Shown here: piece after piece, positions 9,986 through 20,525 of the stretch
Position numbering within the stretch: position 1 is the first letter of the stretch
Layout of the letters: every line of letters begins with the position of its first letter
NCBI RefSeq assembly: GCF_028622835.1
Contig: NZ_CP117677.1
Span: 2,404,820 to 2,468,819, forward strand
DNA length: 64,000 nt
Direction of reading: 5' to 3'
Source of the DNA: Caloramator sp. mosi_1
GTDB taxonomy: Bacteria; Bacillota; Clostridia; Clostridiales; Caloramatoraceae
Made by a program: the position numbers and the translations under genes
Notes under the pieces: model-generated
Database searches by the model: none
Seen by the model: the letters and a program-made list of their open reading frames with translations, nothing else
Told to the model about the DNA's origin: nothing

Positions 9986-12900
9986 TTATTTTCCTCCCTC
10001 TAACTTTAATGAAACAACCTTTGATACTCCCTTTTCCTCCATAGTAACACCATAAAGAGTATCAGCAGCCGCCATAGAACCCTTTCTATGTGTTATTATA
10101 ATAAATTGAGTCCTTGTTGAATAGTCCTTTAAAAAGTCAGCAAACCTATTAACATTAGCATCATCTAAGGCAGCTTCTATTTCATCAAGAACACAGAAGG
10201 GCGTAGGCTTCATTTTTAATATAGCAAAAATAAGTGCTATAGCTGCAAGCCCTCTTTCACCACCAGATAATAAAGATAATGTTTGAAGTTTTTACCTGGA
10301 GGTTGAACTATAATTTCTATTCCTGAATTTAAAACATCCTCTCCATCAAGCCTTAAATCTGCATAACCCCTCCAAACAATTCCTTAAAGGTTATATTGAA
10401 GTTTTCCCTTATAACTCTAAAATTAAATTTAAATTGTTCAGTCATCCTTTGAACCATTTCATTTATAACACCAACCAAAGACTTTTCAGCATTAATTAAG
10501 TCTTCCCTCTGTTGTTTTAAAAATGTATATCTTTCTATAACCCTTTTATATTCCTCTATGGAATTAACATTTACATCCCCAAGCAATCTTATATTACTCT
10601 TAAGTTCATTTACTCTTTTTGATATTTCACTAATATTTTTAATATCCTTTTTATATTTTACAGCCTGAGGAATAGATAGTTCATACTCTTCCCAAAGTTT
10701 ATTTGTTAAAACCTCAATCTCATTTTCAAGCCTATTTTTCATAATATCAAGCTTATGAACTGAATTTATTATAGAAGATATATTCTCTTCTACTGATACT
10801 ATTTCTTTTTCTTTTGTTTGTATAATATCAGAAATTTCCTTTTTCCTTCCTTCAAAGGTGTAATATTCCTCTTTTACTTTTATAATGTCTTCTGCATACT
10901 TCTGCAGTTCAATTAAATTCTTTCTTATATTTTCCTTTGTTTCTTCTATTTTTATATTTAAATTTTCTATTTCTAATTCATAGTTCTTTATTCTATTTTC
11001 ATAATTATTTTTTCCTTTTCTAGCTGTTTCCTTCTTTCACTTATTCCCTCTAAAATTTTATTTTTTCAGCATAAAGAATCCTCTTATCTGTTAATTCCTT
11101 ATATAAAACATCCTTATTTACTTGTAAATCCCTTATATTCTTTTGGGTATTCTCAACATATTCTTGAATCGAAGCTTGTTTTTCTTCTAATGCATTTAAT
11201 TGTTCTTGTCTCTCTAAAAGCTTATTGTTGAGATTTTGAGTTTCTATATTAATATGTTCTAATTCTACCTCAATGTCTTTAATATTTTTGTTTATATCTT
11301 CAATCTGTTTATCATAGAATAATTGCTTTCCAACTAATATTTGTATCTCCTTTTCAATATCTTTAATTTCCTGTTCTATTTCATTCTTTTTATTAAAGTA
11401 ACTATTAATTCTCTCATTGTTCATAGAAATACTCTTATCATACTCAAGAGCTGTATCCTTAAGCGTACATAGATTTTTATTTAATTCTTCTATCTCATTT
11501 TTTCTTGAAAAATACCGTTGGTTTTACCTACGCTACCACCAGTAAAACTTCCTCCAGCATTTATTACATCACCCTCTAATGTAACTATCCTTACTGAATA
11601 ATCTATTGCCTTTGCTATTTTTTTGCATTATCTAAATTATTACATACGATAACTCTGCCCAGTATATTCCCTACTACATTTTTATATTCTTCATTAAAGC
11701 TTACAATCTCGTTTGCCAAACCCAAATATCCATGCATTTCCTTTATTTTTTCATCTATTATATATGGTTTGTATTTAATCGTATTTAATGGATAGAAGGT
11801 AACTCTTCCAATATTATTCTTTTTAAGCACTTCTATAAGTTGTATTGCTACATTTTCATTTTTTACAACAATATTTTGAATTGCTGCTCCTAATGCAATT
11901 TCAATTGCCACCTCATATCCTTTTGGAACCTTTAAAATATCTGAAACTGCACCTAATACACCAGAATTCTCTTTATAATTAGTTAAAATATATTTTGTTG
12001 CTTTATTAAATCCCTCTAATTCATTCTCCATAGAAATTAAAGCATTGCATCTTGCCTCTTTTGACTTTATATCTGATATAAGGTTATTTTTCTCTGTTTG
12101 TAATCTTTTCGCCTCTTGTTCTAAAAATTAATTTGCTGCAAAACTGAATTATACAAATCTAATTTATTGTTCTTCTTTTCACTTAAATTATTATAATTAT
12201 TATTATTTGCTTCTTTTTCCTTATAAACCCTCTCTAATTCCTCCATCTTTTGATTTTTTAGATAATCTATCTGTTCTTTACGTCTTTCAAAATTCTGTAG
12301 CGTTATTTCATAGGAGTTTATTTTATTTTTCTCTTGGGAGATATCATTAAGCAATTGCAATAATCCTGACTTTTTTCCTCTACATCTGTTTCTATTTCAA
12401 TGTATTTTTTATTTATGATGTTGTATTCCTTCTCAATTTTATCTATATCTGATTTAATTACCTGTATCTCATCTAAAACTTCATTATTATCTAAAGCTAA
12501 ATTTTGTATACTTGAATCAATTTCCGTAACGTACTGCTTATTATTCTCAATTTCATTTTTTAATCTTTCTATTTCATTTATAAAGTTTGCATATCTCTCA
12601 TTTAATACCTTTATTTCTCCCTGTTTGTTTTCTTGATTTTTTCAAGTTCTAATCTCTCTGATGATACTCTTTCTAATTCTTTTCTATTTCAGCCATAGTT
12701 TGTTTTAACGATATAATCTCTTCCTTTAAGTTATGCTTTCGTGTTTCTTCCTGCTCCTTACTCTGATTTATTGTATCTACATCAACTACAATCTTTTTAT
12801 ATTTTTCTCTTGCCTCATTATAATTATTTAATATTAAGTTTATTTCTAATTCCTTAAGTTCTTCTTTATAAGTTAAGTATTTTTTAGCCACTTCAGACTG

Positions 12901-13521
12901 TTCCTTTAAAGGTTCAATCTGTGATTCTAATTCTGAAATAATGTCATCTAATCTTAATAAATTTTGTCTTGTGTTTTCAAGTTTTCTCTCAGCCTCTAAT
13001 TTTCTTGTCTTATACTTTACTATACCTGCAGCTTCTTCAAATAGATTTCTTCTATCCTCCGAACGGGTACTTAAAATTTCATCTACTCTACCTTGTCCAA
13101 TTAATGAATACCCATCCTTACCTATACCTGTATCCATAAAAATTTCTTGAATATCCCTTAGTCTACAAGGTGTATTATTAATCAAATATTCACTTTCCCC
13201 AGAACGATAAAGCCTTCTTGTAACTGTTATTTCTGTATATTCAATAGGAACAATCCCATCAGAATTATCAATTGTTAGAGATACTTCAGCACAACCTAAT
13301 GGTTTTCTTGTTTCTGTTCCTGCAAAGATAACATCCTCCATCTTTGCTCCTCTTAGAGTCTTTGCACTCTGTTCTCCTAAAACCCATCTTATTGCATCAG
13401 ATATGTTGCTTTTTCCACTTCCATTAGGTCCAACTATAGCAGTAATACCAGCATTAAAATCTAATTCAATTTTATCAGCAAATGACTTAAATCCTTTAAC
13501 CTCAATTCGTTTTAAATACAA
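9986..13521 (-). CDS. smc: Chromosome segregation ATPase SMC (many frameshifts)
   Basis: Condensin ATPase. N-terminal head: [20 protein letters not shown], Walker [16 protein letters not shown]; long coiled coils; hinge around 11550-12030 ([11 protein letters not shown], then [16 protein letters not shown]); C-terminal head with [13 protein letters not shown] (Walker B) at about 10190. The start is a TTG at 13519-13521 with GAGAGGGTG upstream; the open frame extends further but no better site exists. About ten single-base breaks interrupt it. Total length of about 1178 codons matches full-length SMC, arguing that the breaks are not decay. Upstream of ftsY, as in Bacillus. Confidence 0.94.
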
Positions 13522-13641
13522 TCTAAACACCCTCTCTAATAGTAAAAAATAAGTAAGCACTTTAAATTTGGTGTCCTGTAATATATCTAACATATCTATT
13601 TTAATTATATATTTAAATAAGTGTCAAGCTAACATAAAATT

Positions 13642-13689
13642 AAGTGCCATAAACAGTAAAAGAATAACATCCTTTACCTTATGGCACTT
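13642..13689 (-). terminator. Terminator after spoVS
   Basis: A perfect 11-bp stem (aagtgccataa 13642-13652 with ttatggcactt 13679-13689), extended inward by gtaaa/tttac. It lies 25 nt past the spoVS stop and separates spoVS from smc. No strong U tract follows (TAATTTTATG). Confidence 0.65.
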
Positions 13690-13714
13690 TCAAAAACTAA
13701 TATTTAACTTTAAA

Positions 13715-13975
13715 TTATCTTGGTTCAACAATAAATTTAATTGCTGTTCTTTCTTCTCCGTCTATTTCAACTTCTGAAAAAGCTGGAATAACAACTAAAT
13801 CAATTCCATTTGGTGCTACAAATCCTCTGGTTATTGCTATAGCCTTTATAGCTTGGTTTACTGCACCTGCACCTATTGCTTGTATTTCTGCTGATGCTCT
13901 TTCTCTTAAAGTTGCAGCTAAAGCACCTGCTACAGCCTTTGGTTGTGATTGAGCTGATACCTTTAATACTTCCAT
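13715..13975 (-). CDS. spoVS: Stage V sporulation protein S
   Basis: Intact 86-aa SpoVS, a small Alba-like DNA/RNA-binding protein needed for normal spore coat assembly and septation control. Highly conserved segments: EVLKVSAQSQPKAVAGALAA, AIGAGAVNQAIKAIAI, FVAPNGIDLVV. The ATG at 13973-13975 has a GGAGGAG site 6 nt upstream. A sigma-H-type promoter lies upstream and a terminator downstream, so it is probably expressed on its own at the onset of sporulation. Confidence 0.97.
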   Translation of the reverse strand: MEVLKVSAQSQPKAVAGALAATLRERASAEIQAIGAGAVNQAIKAIAITRGFVAPNGIDLVVIPAFSEVEIDGEERTAIKFIVEPR

Positions 13976-14023
13976 ATATAACTCCTCCTTCATATAGACT
14001 ATAATTATTACTATACTTTATAT

Positions 14024-14048
14024 ATTCTATATAGAGGAGGTTTTTCCT
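14024..14048 (-). promoter_or_regulatory. Sigma-H-type promoter of spoVS
   Basis: Minus strand AGGAAAA (14042-14048), 14 nt, then GAAT (14024-14027): the same spacing as the classical spoVG sigma-H promoter. spoVS is a known sigma-H gene in Bacillus subtilis. The assignment here rests on sequence match and position. Confidence 0.6.
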
Positions 14049-14051
14049 TCT

Positions 14052-15110
14052 TTATGTTGTCAAGTTAATATAATCAAATAACGACATTTTATAACATTTT
14101 TCATTACTATTAATGCATATCTCAAACAAATTTATATCTTCTTTTGATGTACTATAAGTTTTTGTCTGAAATTTGTTGTAATGTGTCGTAAAAAATCTTT
14201 TTTATCTGCATAAAGTTTTGATAAGGTTTTTAGGTTTACAATCAAATCAATAGTTTTAGATTCTTTAAAATACTTTTGTATCACATATAAAATCATATCA
14301 TTTAACAAACTTGATTCAACAAGCTCCCTGAAAGCAGGATGAAAAGGACCTGCAACTACATTCTTACCAAGAGTAAAATCCTCTGAAACTTGTAGACCAA
14401 TTTTCATTATATATATATTGTTTTTATAAAATAATTTATAAAGTTCCTTGCAAATATAAACAGCTTCCATTATCTCTAAGGGTTTATACAAACCTTCTTT
14501 ATATAAAATCTCTAAATAAGTATCTTTAACAACTAACGTTGGATAAATCCTTACAAAATCAGGTTTTAACTCTATAAACTTTTTGCTGTATAAATATCTT
14601 TTTCCAAGGAATCACCATAGAGTCCAACCATCATTTGAAGTCCTAAATTAAACCCGAACTCCTTTATTAACTTTGACGCTGAAATAACATCTTCACTTGT
14701 ATGACCTCTACATTGTTTTTTTAACACCTCATCATCCATTGACTGTGCACCAAGCTCTATATTTTTAACACTATATTTTTTAGATTATCAAGTATTTCTC
14801 TGTCAATATAATCTGGTCGTGTAGATAGCCTAATTTCATCTACCATTCCCATATCTACATATTTTTTAGCTACCTCTAAAAACTCCCTCTGCTTTTCTAA
14901 ATCAATTGCAGTAAAACTTCCACCAAAGAAGGAAATCTCAATATGTGAATTTTTTCTATCTATAGTTTTTAAATGTTCTTCAATTATATGATAAACATCT
15001 TTAACTTCTATATCTTTATATTGTCCAGTTATCCTCTTTTGGTTGCAGAATATGCAATCGTGGGGACACCCCTTATGTGGAACAAATATTGGTATTATAT
15101 AATGTTTCAT
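14052..15110 (-). CDS. Radical SAM protein, Elp3-like N-terminal family (frameshifted)
   Basis: Elp3-like radical SAM protein of the kind often encoded beside rnc in clostridia (COG1243-like). The cluster motif is seen as CPHDCIFCNQ, followed by SFFGGSFTAI and LSTRPDYID. An LGAQSMDDEVL segment and a CRGHTSEDV segment appear across frame changes. No acetyltransferase domain follows, so this is a short form; substrate unknown. Breaks near 14770, 14605 and possibly 14165. Without the last one the protein stops at 14132; with it, the frame runs to 14052, ending NLTT. ATG overlaps the end region of rnc. Confidence 0.8.
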
Positions 15111-15113
15111 TTT

Positions 15114-15819
15114 TTAATCAACTCCTAATGTTTTCAAAGCTTCCCTTGCTGCATTTTGTTCTGCTTCCTTTTGCTCTTTCCAATTCCCTTTCCATACAGC
15201 GTATCATCTAAATATACATTAATTTCAAAGGTTTTATTATGATCTGGACCATATTCATTTGCAACTCTGTAAGTAATTTTTTATTTATGTCCCTTTGAAC
15301 ATATTCCTGCAATTTAGATTTATAATCATTATAGTTTATATCATTACTAAAAAGTTCTATTTTTTCTTCTAAATTTTTTATAACAAACTTCTTAGCCTTT
15401 TCAAAGCCTCTATCTAAGTATATTGCAGCTATAACAGCCTCACAACAATCTGCAAGCAAAGAATCCTTTTGTCTTCCTCCTGTTAATTCCTCTCCCTTTC
15501 CTATTCTTAGATATTCATTAAATTTTAATTTTCTTGCCATATCCGCCAAAGATGATTCACATACAACCGATGCCCTAATCCTTGTTAATTTGCCTTCAGG
15601 TTTATTTTTAAACTTTTTGAACAAATACTCACTTACAATTAAACTTAGAACGGAATCTCCTAAAAATTCCAATCTTTCATTATGGGAATTATATCCTAAA
15701 TTAAACTGGTTTGCATAAGAACTGTGTGTTAACGCAATATCTAACAACGAAATATTTTCAAAATCAACATCTATTATCTCTTCTAAATGCTTTAACTGCT
15801 TTTTTCTTATCTTATCCAT
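15114..15819 (-). CDS. rnc: Ribonuclease III (frameshifted)
   Basis: Double-strand-specific RNase for rRNA processing and scRNA maturation. Signature NERLEFLGDSVLSL (catalytic Glu/Asp), KGEELTGGRQKDSLLAD, then DCCEAVIAAIYLDRG; the C-terminal double-stranded RNA-binding domain is recovered across frames, ending REALKTLGVD. Breaks near 15280 and 15185. The ATG (15817-15819) follows an AGGGGGC site. It sits between acpP and the radical SAM gene, upstream of smc, as in most Firmicutes. Confidence 0.95.
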
Positions 15820-15851
15820 ATAATGCCCCCTAATGGTTTGTTGTCACATTC

Positions 15852-15887
15852 CATAAGTTAACTTTATATAAATAAAATTAACTTATG
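15852..15887 (-). promoter_or_regulatory. Hairpin in the rnc leader
   Basis: cataagttaa (15852-15861) and ttaacttatg (15878-15887) form a perfect 10-bp AT-rich stem, extendable by 3 bp past one mismatch, located 32 nt upstream of rnc. No U tract follows on either strand, so it is not a typical terminator. Purpose unknown. Confidence 0.5.
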
Positions 15888-15895
15888 AAATATGT

Positions 15896-15920
15896 TAAAA
15901 GCCCCGAATAAATCGGGACT
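15896..15920 (-). terminator. Terminator after acpP
   Basis: AGTCCCGA/TCGGGGCT, an 8-bp stem around TTTAT, followed by TTTTAAC in the minus direction. It lies 3 nt past the acpP stop and separates acpP from rnc. Confidence 0.8.
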
Positions 15921-15923
15921 ATG

Positions 15924-16157
15924 TTAAAAATCTGTATTTTCCTTTATGTACTCAACTACATCTCCAACAGTTTGAATTTTTTCTGCCTCTTCATCTGGGA
16001 TTTCTAAATCAAACTCATCTTCAAGAGCCATAATTAATTCAACTACATCTAATGAATCTGCACCTAAATCATCCATAAATGATGATTCCATTGTAATATC
16101 CTCTGGATCTATTCATAAAACTTCTGAAATTCTTTCCTTAACTCTTTCAAAAATCAT
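15924..16157 (-). CDS. acpP: Acyl carrier protein, interrupted by an in-frame TGA
   Basis: 77-codon acyl carrier protein, the phosphopantetheine carrier of fatty acid synthesis. The attachment site [20 protein letters not shown] is perfect, followed by [12 protein letters not shown]. Codon 15 is TGA (minus strand 16113-16115) where the family has Gly (GGA) in the EVLGIDPED region. All other codons are in one frame, so this is a point substitution and not a frameshift. A restart at the ATG of codon 23 would lose helix I. Start ATG 16155-16157 has GGGAGGTG upstream. Downstream of plsX as usual. Confidence 0.93.
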
Positions 16158-16260
16158 AAGTTCACCTCCCTTCAAACTCAACTATATAATATTACATATA
16201 TTGTAATGAGTCAACATAAATTATTATTTCTTATCTTATATTATGAATAGATTCAGTCTA

Positions 16261-17257
16261 TTATTCAAAATTTATCTTAGTTAACTCTTGCTTTATATCA
16301 TCAAGAATTCTACCATCATAGGCTGCCTTTGCTTGTCTTATTGCATTTTTAAAGGCTTTAGCATTAGAGCTTCCGTGTGCTTTTATTACAAGTCCATCTA
16401 CTCCAAGTAATATTGCACCGCCGTATTCAGTATAATCAAATTGTTTTTTAAATTTTTTAAATACAGGTTTTAATAATAAACCTCCTATTTTACTTCTAAA
16501 AGAGGACATTATTTCTTTTTTAAAATATCAAAAATAGTTCCTGCAACACCTTCATATACCTTCAAAATCATATTTCCAGTAAATCCATCACATACCACAA
16601 CCTGAACATCTCCATTTGGTATGTCTCTTCCCTCTATATTTCCTACAAATCCCTTTATTTTATCTTTAATTATTTCATAACTTTGCTTTGTTAATTCATT
16701 ACCTTTTTCTTCCTCTGAACCTATGTTAGCAAGGGCAATTTTAGGATTATTCATCCCTAAAACTTTATTTACATATACTTCTCCCATCATAGCAAACTGC
16801 AACAAATTATTAGGCTTACAATCTGCATTTGCTCCTGCATCAACAATTATAAAAGGTCCATTTTTACCTGGCAGCACAGGCGTTAATGCAGCCCTATCAA
16901 TTCCTTTTATTCTGCCTAACAAAAATATACCTCCTGCCAAAATAGCACCTGTACTTCCTGCTGAAATTAGTGCATCTGCTCTTCCTTCCTTTAATATTTT
17001 AAAAGCCATAACTAATGATGAATCTTTTTTCTTCTTATTGCCATAGTTGGCGATTCATTATTTTCAATTACTTCTGTAGCATTAACAACTTCAATATTTA
17101 GTCCACTTATATCATATTTTTGTATCTCTTTATTTACTTTTTCTTCTGCACCAACCAAAATTATATCTAAGCCATATTCCTTTGCAGCCTCAATAGCACC
17201 CTTTACTATCTCCTGTGGTGCATTATCTCCACCCATAGCATCTATTACTACTTTCAT
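16261..17257 (-). CDS. plsX: Phosphate acyltransferase PlsX (frameshifted)
   Basis: Makes acyl-phosphate from acyl-ACP for phosphatidic acid synthesis. Motifs: [76 protein letters not shown]. The second of two adjacent ATGs (17255-17257) is chosen for spacing from GGAGGG. Breaks near 17020 and 16520 (A run). Length of about 332 aa is normal. No fapR regulator precedes it; the order is yceD-rpmF-plsX-acpP. Confidence 0.95.
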
Positions 17258-17363
17258 CATATCCCTCCTTACTTTGTTAATTTTTAGTATACTATTTTTA
17301 TAAATTAATTCAAGACAATTATACAAAATACTAATAATTTTGGTATTGTTTATATTAAAAGCA

Positions 17364-17393
17364 TAAAAAAGAAAGTCTACAAGAGACTTTCTT
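17364..17393 (-). terminator. Terminator after rpmF
   Basis: aagaaagtct (17369-17378) pairs perfectly with agactttctt (17384-17393) around a 5-nt loop, followed by a T run in the minus direction. The stem begins within the rpmF stop codon. Confidence 0.88.
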
Positions 17394-17568
17394 ATTTCTC
17401 AACAACTACTCTATTTTTGTAGTAACCACAATTTCCACACACTCTATGTGCAAGCTTCATTTCATGGCATTGTGGGCACTCAACCATTCCTGGCATAGCT
17501 AGTTTCCAAGTTTGTGCTCTTCTCATATCTCTTCTTGACTTTGAATGTCTTCTGGCTGGATTACCCAT
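17392..17568 (-). CDS. rpmF: 50S ribosomal protein L32
   Basis: 58-aa L32. The start is MGNPARRHSKSRRDMRRA and the protein carries a four-cysteine zinc ribbon: CPQC near residue 32 and CGNCGYY near residue 45. ATG at 17566-17568 follows a GGAGGTG site overlapping the yceD end region. The yceD-rpmF pair, followed by plsX, is conserved across bacteria. Confidence 0.97.
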   Translation of the reverse strand: MGNPARRHSKSRRDMRRAQTWKLAMPGMVECPQCHEMKLAHRVCGNCGYYKNRVVVEK

Positions 17569-17580
17569 TGTTACACCTCC

Positions 17581-18072
17581 TTAATCTCGGTTAAAAAAGT
17601 TTTTTAATTTTTCTAGTCGTGGATCAATTATTTGTGTATCACAACTACAAGTGGATTTATTTAAATTTGTGCCACAAACTGGACACAATCCTTTACAGGA
17701 TTCACTACAAAGGGTTTTTAAAGGTACATTTAATAGGATATTATCCTCAATCAACTTTGTAATATCTATAAAGTTGTCAATAATCTTGTACCCTAATTCA
17801 TCCTGTGATTTTCTAAATTCTTCTTCAAATTCAATGTTTAAGTCCTTTACAATTTCATCTAAGCACCTTGAACAAACTGTTTTAACCTTAGCTAAAATGT
17901 GACCTTTAAAAACTACTCCATCTTCAATTTTACTTAAGGTACCTTTTATATGTATTGGACCCTCAAAGGTATATTCATTATTGTTAAAGTCAATCTTCGC
18001 TAAGCTAAAGTCTTCACAAACATCCTTATCAACGGATTTACCTATAAGTAAATCCTGCACATCAATCTTCAT
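17581..18072 (-). CDS. yceD: YceD family protein (DUF177)
   Basis: Intact 163-aa DUF177 protein, the usual partner upstream of rpmF; homologs have been linked to 23S rRNA accumulation. Visible features: a CSRCLDEIV pair of cysteines near residue 88 and a C-terminal CSESCKGLCPVCG...CSC cysteine cluster, probably zinc-binding. An acidic central segment (FEEEFRKSQDELGYK) is typical. Stops 12 nt before rpmF. Confidence 0.9.
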   Translation of the reverse strand: MKIDVQDLLIGKSVDKDVCEDFSLAKIDFNNNEYTFEGPIHIKGTLSKIEDGVVFKGHILAKVKTVCSRCLDEIVKDLNIEFEEEFRKSQDELGYKIIDNFIDITKLIEDNILLNVPLKTLCSESCKGLCPVCGTNLNKSTCSCDTQIIDPRLEKLKNFFNRD

Positions 18073-18146
18073 AAACTCACCTCAATCAAAGTGCCACAAT
18101 TAATTATATAAGCTGTGTTTTGAAAAGTCAAGGCTTAAATTATGAT

Positions 18147-18180
18147 ATGGCAAGAAAAATATGTTTATTTTTCTTGCCAT
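18147..18180 (-). terminator. Hairpin after ackA
   Basis: A perfect 15-bp inverted repeat (atggcaagaaaaata 18147-18161, tatttttcttgccat 18166-18180) lies 7 nt past the ackA stop. The lower half of the stem is A/T rich and can act as the pause/U tract. It probably ends the pta-ackA transcript. Confidence 0.7.
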
Positions 18181-18187
18181 AATTTTA

Positions 18188-19386
18188 TTATAAACCTCTA
18201 ACTATTTCAACTGTGTCTCGTGCTATCATTAACTCTTCATTAGTTGGTATTACAAATACCTTAACCTTTGAATCTTCAGTTGAAATTTCTTGTATCTTTC
18301 CTCTTACCTTATTCTTTTCTGCATCAACCTTTATTCCAAGGTATTCCATATTCTTGCACACTTCAAATCTTGTTTCAGGTGAATTTTCTCCTAAACCTGC
18401 TGTAAATACTAGTACATCAAGTCCACCCATAGCTGCTGTATAAGCTCCGATATACTTTTAACCTTGTAGTGGAACACATCAAGTGCTAACTGAGCTCTTT
18501 CATTTCCATCAAAAGCTGCATTTTCAATATCTCTAAAATCACTGCTTACACCTGAAATTCCAAGTACTCCAGACTTCTTATTCATTATATTATTTACTTC
18601 TTCATAGCTTAAGTTTTCTTCCTTTTGTAGGAAAGTTACTATTGCTGGATCTATATCACCACATCTTGTTCCCATTGCAAGACCTTCAAGTGGAGTAAAT
18701 CCCATACTTGTATCAACTGACTTTCCACCATCAATTGTTGCAACACTCGCACCATTTCCTAAGTGGCAAGTAATTATCTTTAAATCCTTTATATCTTTTC
18801 CAACTTGCTCTGCTGCAATCTTTGATACATACTTATGAGATGTTCCGTGGAATCCGTATCTTCTTATTCCGTGCTTTTCGTATAATTCATATGGTAGAGC
18901 ATACATATAAGCGTGTTTTGGCATTGTTTGATGGAAGGCAGTATCAAATACAGCAACCATTGGAGTTTGTGGCATTAAGTCCTTACAAGCATTAATTCCT
19001 ATTATATTTGGTGGGTTATGTAGTGGTGCTAAATGTGTACATTCTTCAAGTACCTTCATTACATCTTCTGTAATTAAAACTGATCCTGAATACTTTTCTC
19101 CACCGTGAACCACTCTGTGACCTACAGCTGAAATTTCATTCATATCTTTAATTACACCATAGTTTTCATCTAATAGGGCATCAAGAACAACTTTAATAGC
19201 ATCCTTATGATCCTTCATTGGCTTTTCAACTACTATTTTATCCATTCCATCTGGTTGATGCTTTAATTGTGAACCTTCAATTCCTATTCTTTCAACAAGG
19301 CCCTTTGCCATTACCTTTTCATTTTCCATATTGATTAATTGGTACTTTAAAGATGAACTTCCACAGTTGATTACTAATACCTTCAT
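18188..19386 (-). CDS. ackA: Acetate kinase (one frameshift)
   Basis: Converts acetyl phosphate and ADP to acetate and ATP, the substrate-level phosphorylation step of acetate fermentation. Motifs: [57 protein letters not shown], and [14 protein letters not shown] after the break. The single frameshift is near 18460 in a T/A tract. Length of about 399 aa is normal. 22 nt downstream of pta; both form a classic pta-ackA operon. Confidence 0.97.
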
Positions 19387-19408
19387 TTGTTTATCCCCTT
19401 TCCTTGCA

Positions 19409-20411
19409 TTATAGATTAATTCCTTGTGCTTGAACTGCTGTTATAGCAACAACATTTACTATATCTTCAATGCTACATCCTCTTGATAAATCATTTACAG
19501 GTGCAGCAAATCCTTGACAAATTGGTCCTATAGCTTCAGCACCAGCTAATCTTTGAACAAGCTTATATCCTATATTACCAGCTTGTAAATCTGGGAATAC
19601 TAACACATTTGCCTTTCCTGCAACTGAACTATTTGGAGCCTTTAATTCAGCAACCTTTGGCACAATTGCAGCATCCAGTTGTAATTCTCCATCTATCATT
19701 AAATGTGGTGCCTTTTCCTTTGCTATTTCAGTAGCCTTAACAACCTTATCTACAAGTTCGTGCTTTGCACTTCCTTTAGTTGAGAAGGACAGCATAGCAA
19801 TTCTTGGTTCAATTCCACATAAAACCTTACCAGTGTTTGCTGTAGCTATTGCTATTGAAGCAAGTTCTTCTGCTGATGGATTTGGGTTAACAGCACAGTC
19901 TGCAAATAACATTAATCCTTCTTCACCATATTGTTTATTTGGTATTTCCATAACAAAGCAACTTGAAACTATTGACATACCAGGTGCAGTCTTTATTATT
20001 TGAAGTGCTGGTCTTAGAAGGTCACCTGTTGAGTGGATAGCACCTGAAACAAGACCATCTGCATCCTTCATTTTAACCATTATTGTACCAAAATATATTT
20101 CATCCTTTATTATTTCCCTTGCCTGTTCTAATGTTACACCTTTGCTCTTTCTTAACTCATAAAATTCATTTACGTATGTATCGAACTTTTCTGATAAAAC
20201 TGGGTCTATTATTTCAACACCCTCTATGTTTGCTCCTACTTCCTTTGCTGTAGCTTCAATTTCTTCCTTTTTACCTATTAAAACAATCTCAGCTAATCCT
20301 TCTCTTTTAATTATTTCTGCAGCCTTTACAGTTCTTTTTCATTTCCTTCAGGTAGAACTATTCTTTTTTGTCTTGTTTTGCTTTTTGCCATATAGTTTGC
20401 ATTATTGACAT
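19409..20411 (-). CDS. pta: Phosphate acetyltransferase (frameshifted)
   Basis: Transfers acetyl from acetyl-CoA to phosphate, feeding AckA. The C-terminal half is intact: [19 protein letters not shown], then [20 protein letters not shown], and [20 protein letters not shown] with NDLSRGCS. The N-terminus ([13 protein letters not shown], then RIVLPEGNE after a break near 20355) includes a second break near 20335. It is the short single-domain form of about 333 aa, without a DRTGG regulatory domain. The ATG at 20409-20411 is preferred over the one at 20415-20417 for spacing from AAGGGG. Confidence 0.95.
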
Positions 20412-20525
20412 AATCATACCCCTTTCTTTTATATTATTACGCATTGTAAAACTATTTATCAATGCGTGACAAATAATCCTTTTATAAATATAATATAGTT
20501 ATCAAATAATTAGGAGGTATTACTA

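Noticed and set aside
12400..12636. Plus-strand reading frame opposite smc
   Set aside because: Low-complexity antisense of a coiled-coil gene with no ribosome site; many similar antisense frames across the window were dropped for the same reason.
16113..16115. Selenocysteine or programmed readthrough at the acpP TGA
   Set aside because: The family residue is Gly, not Cys. No selenocysteine insertion element could be recognised after the codon, and ACP has no use for selenium.
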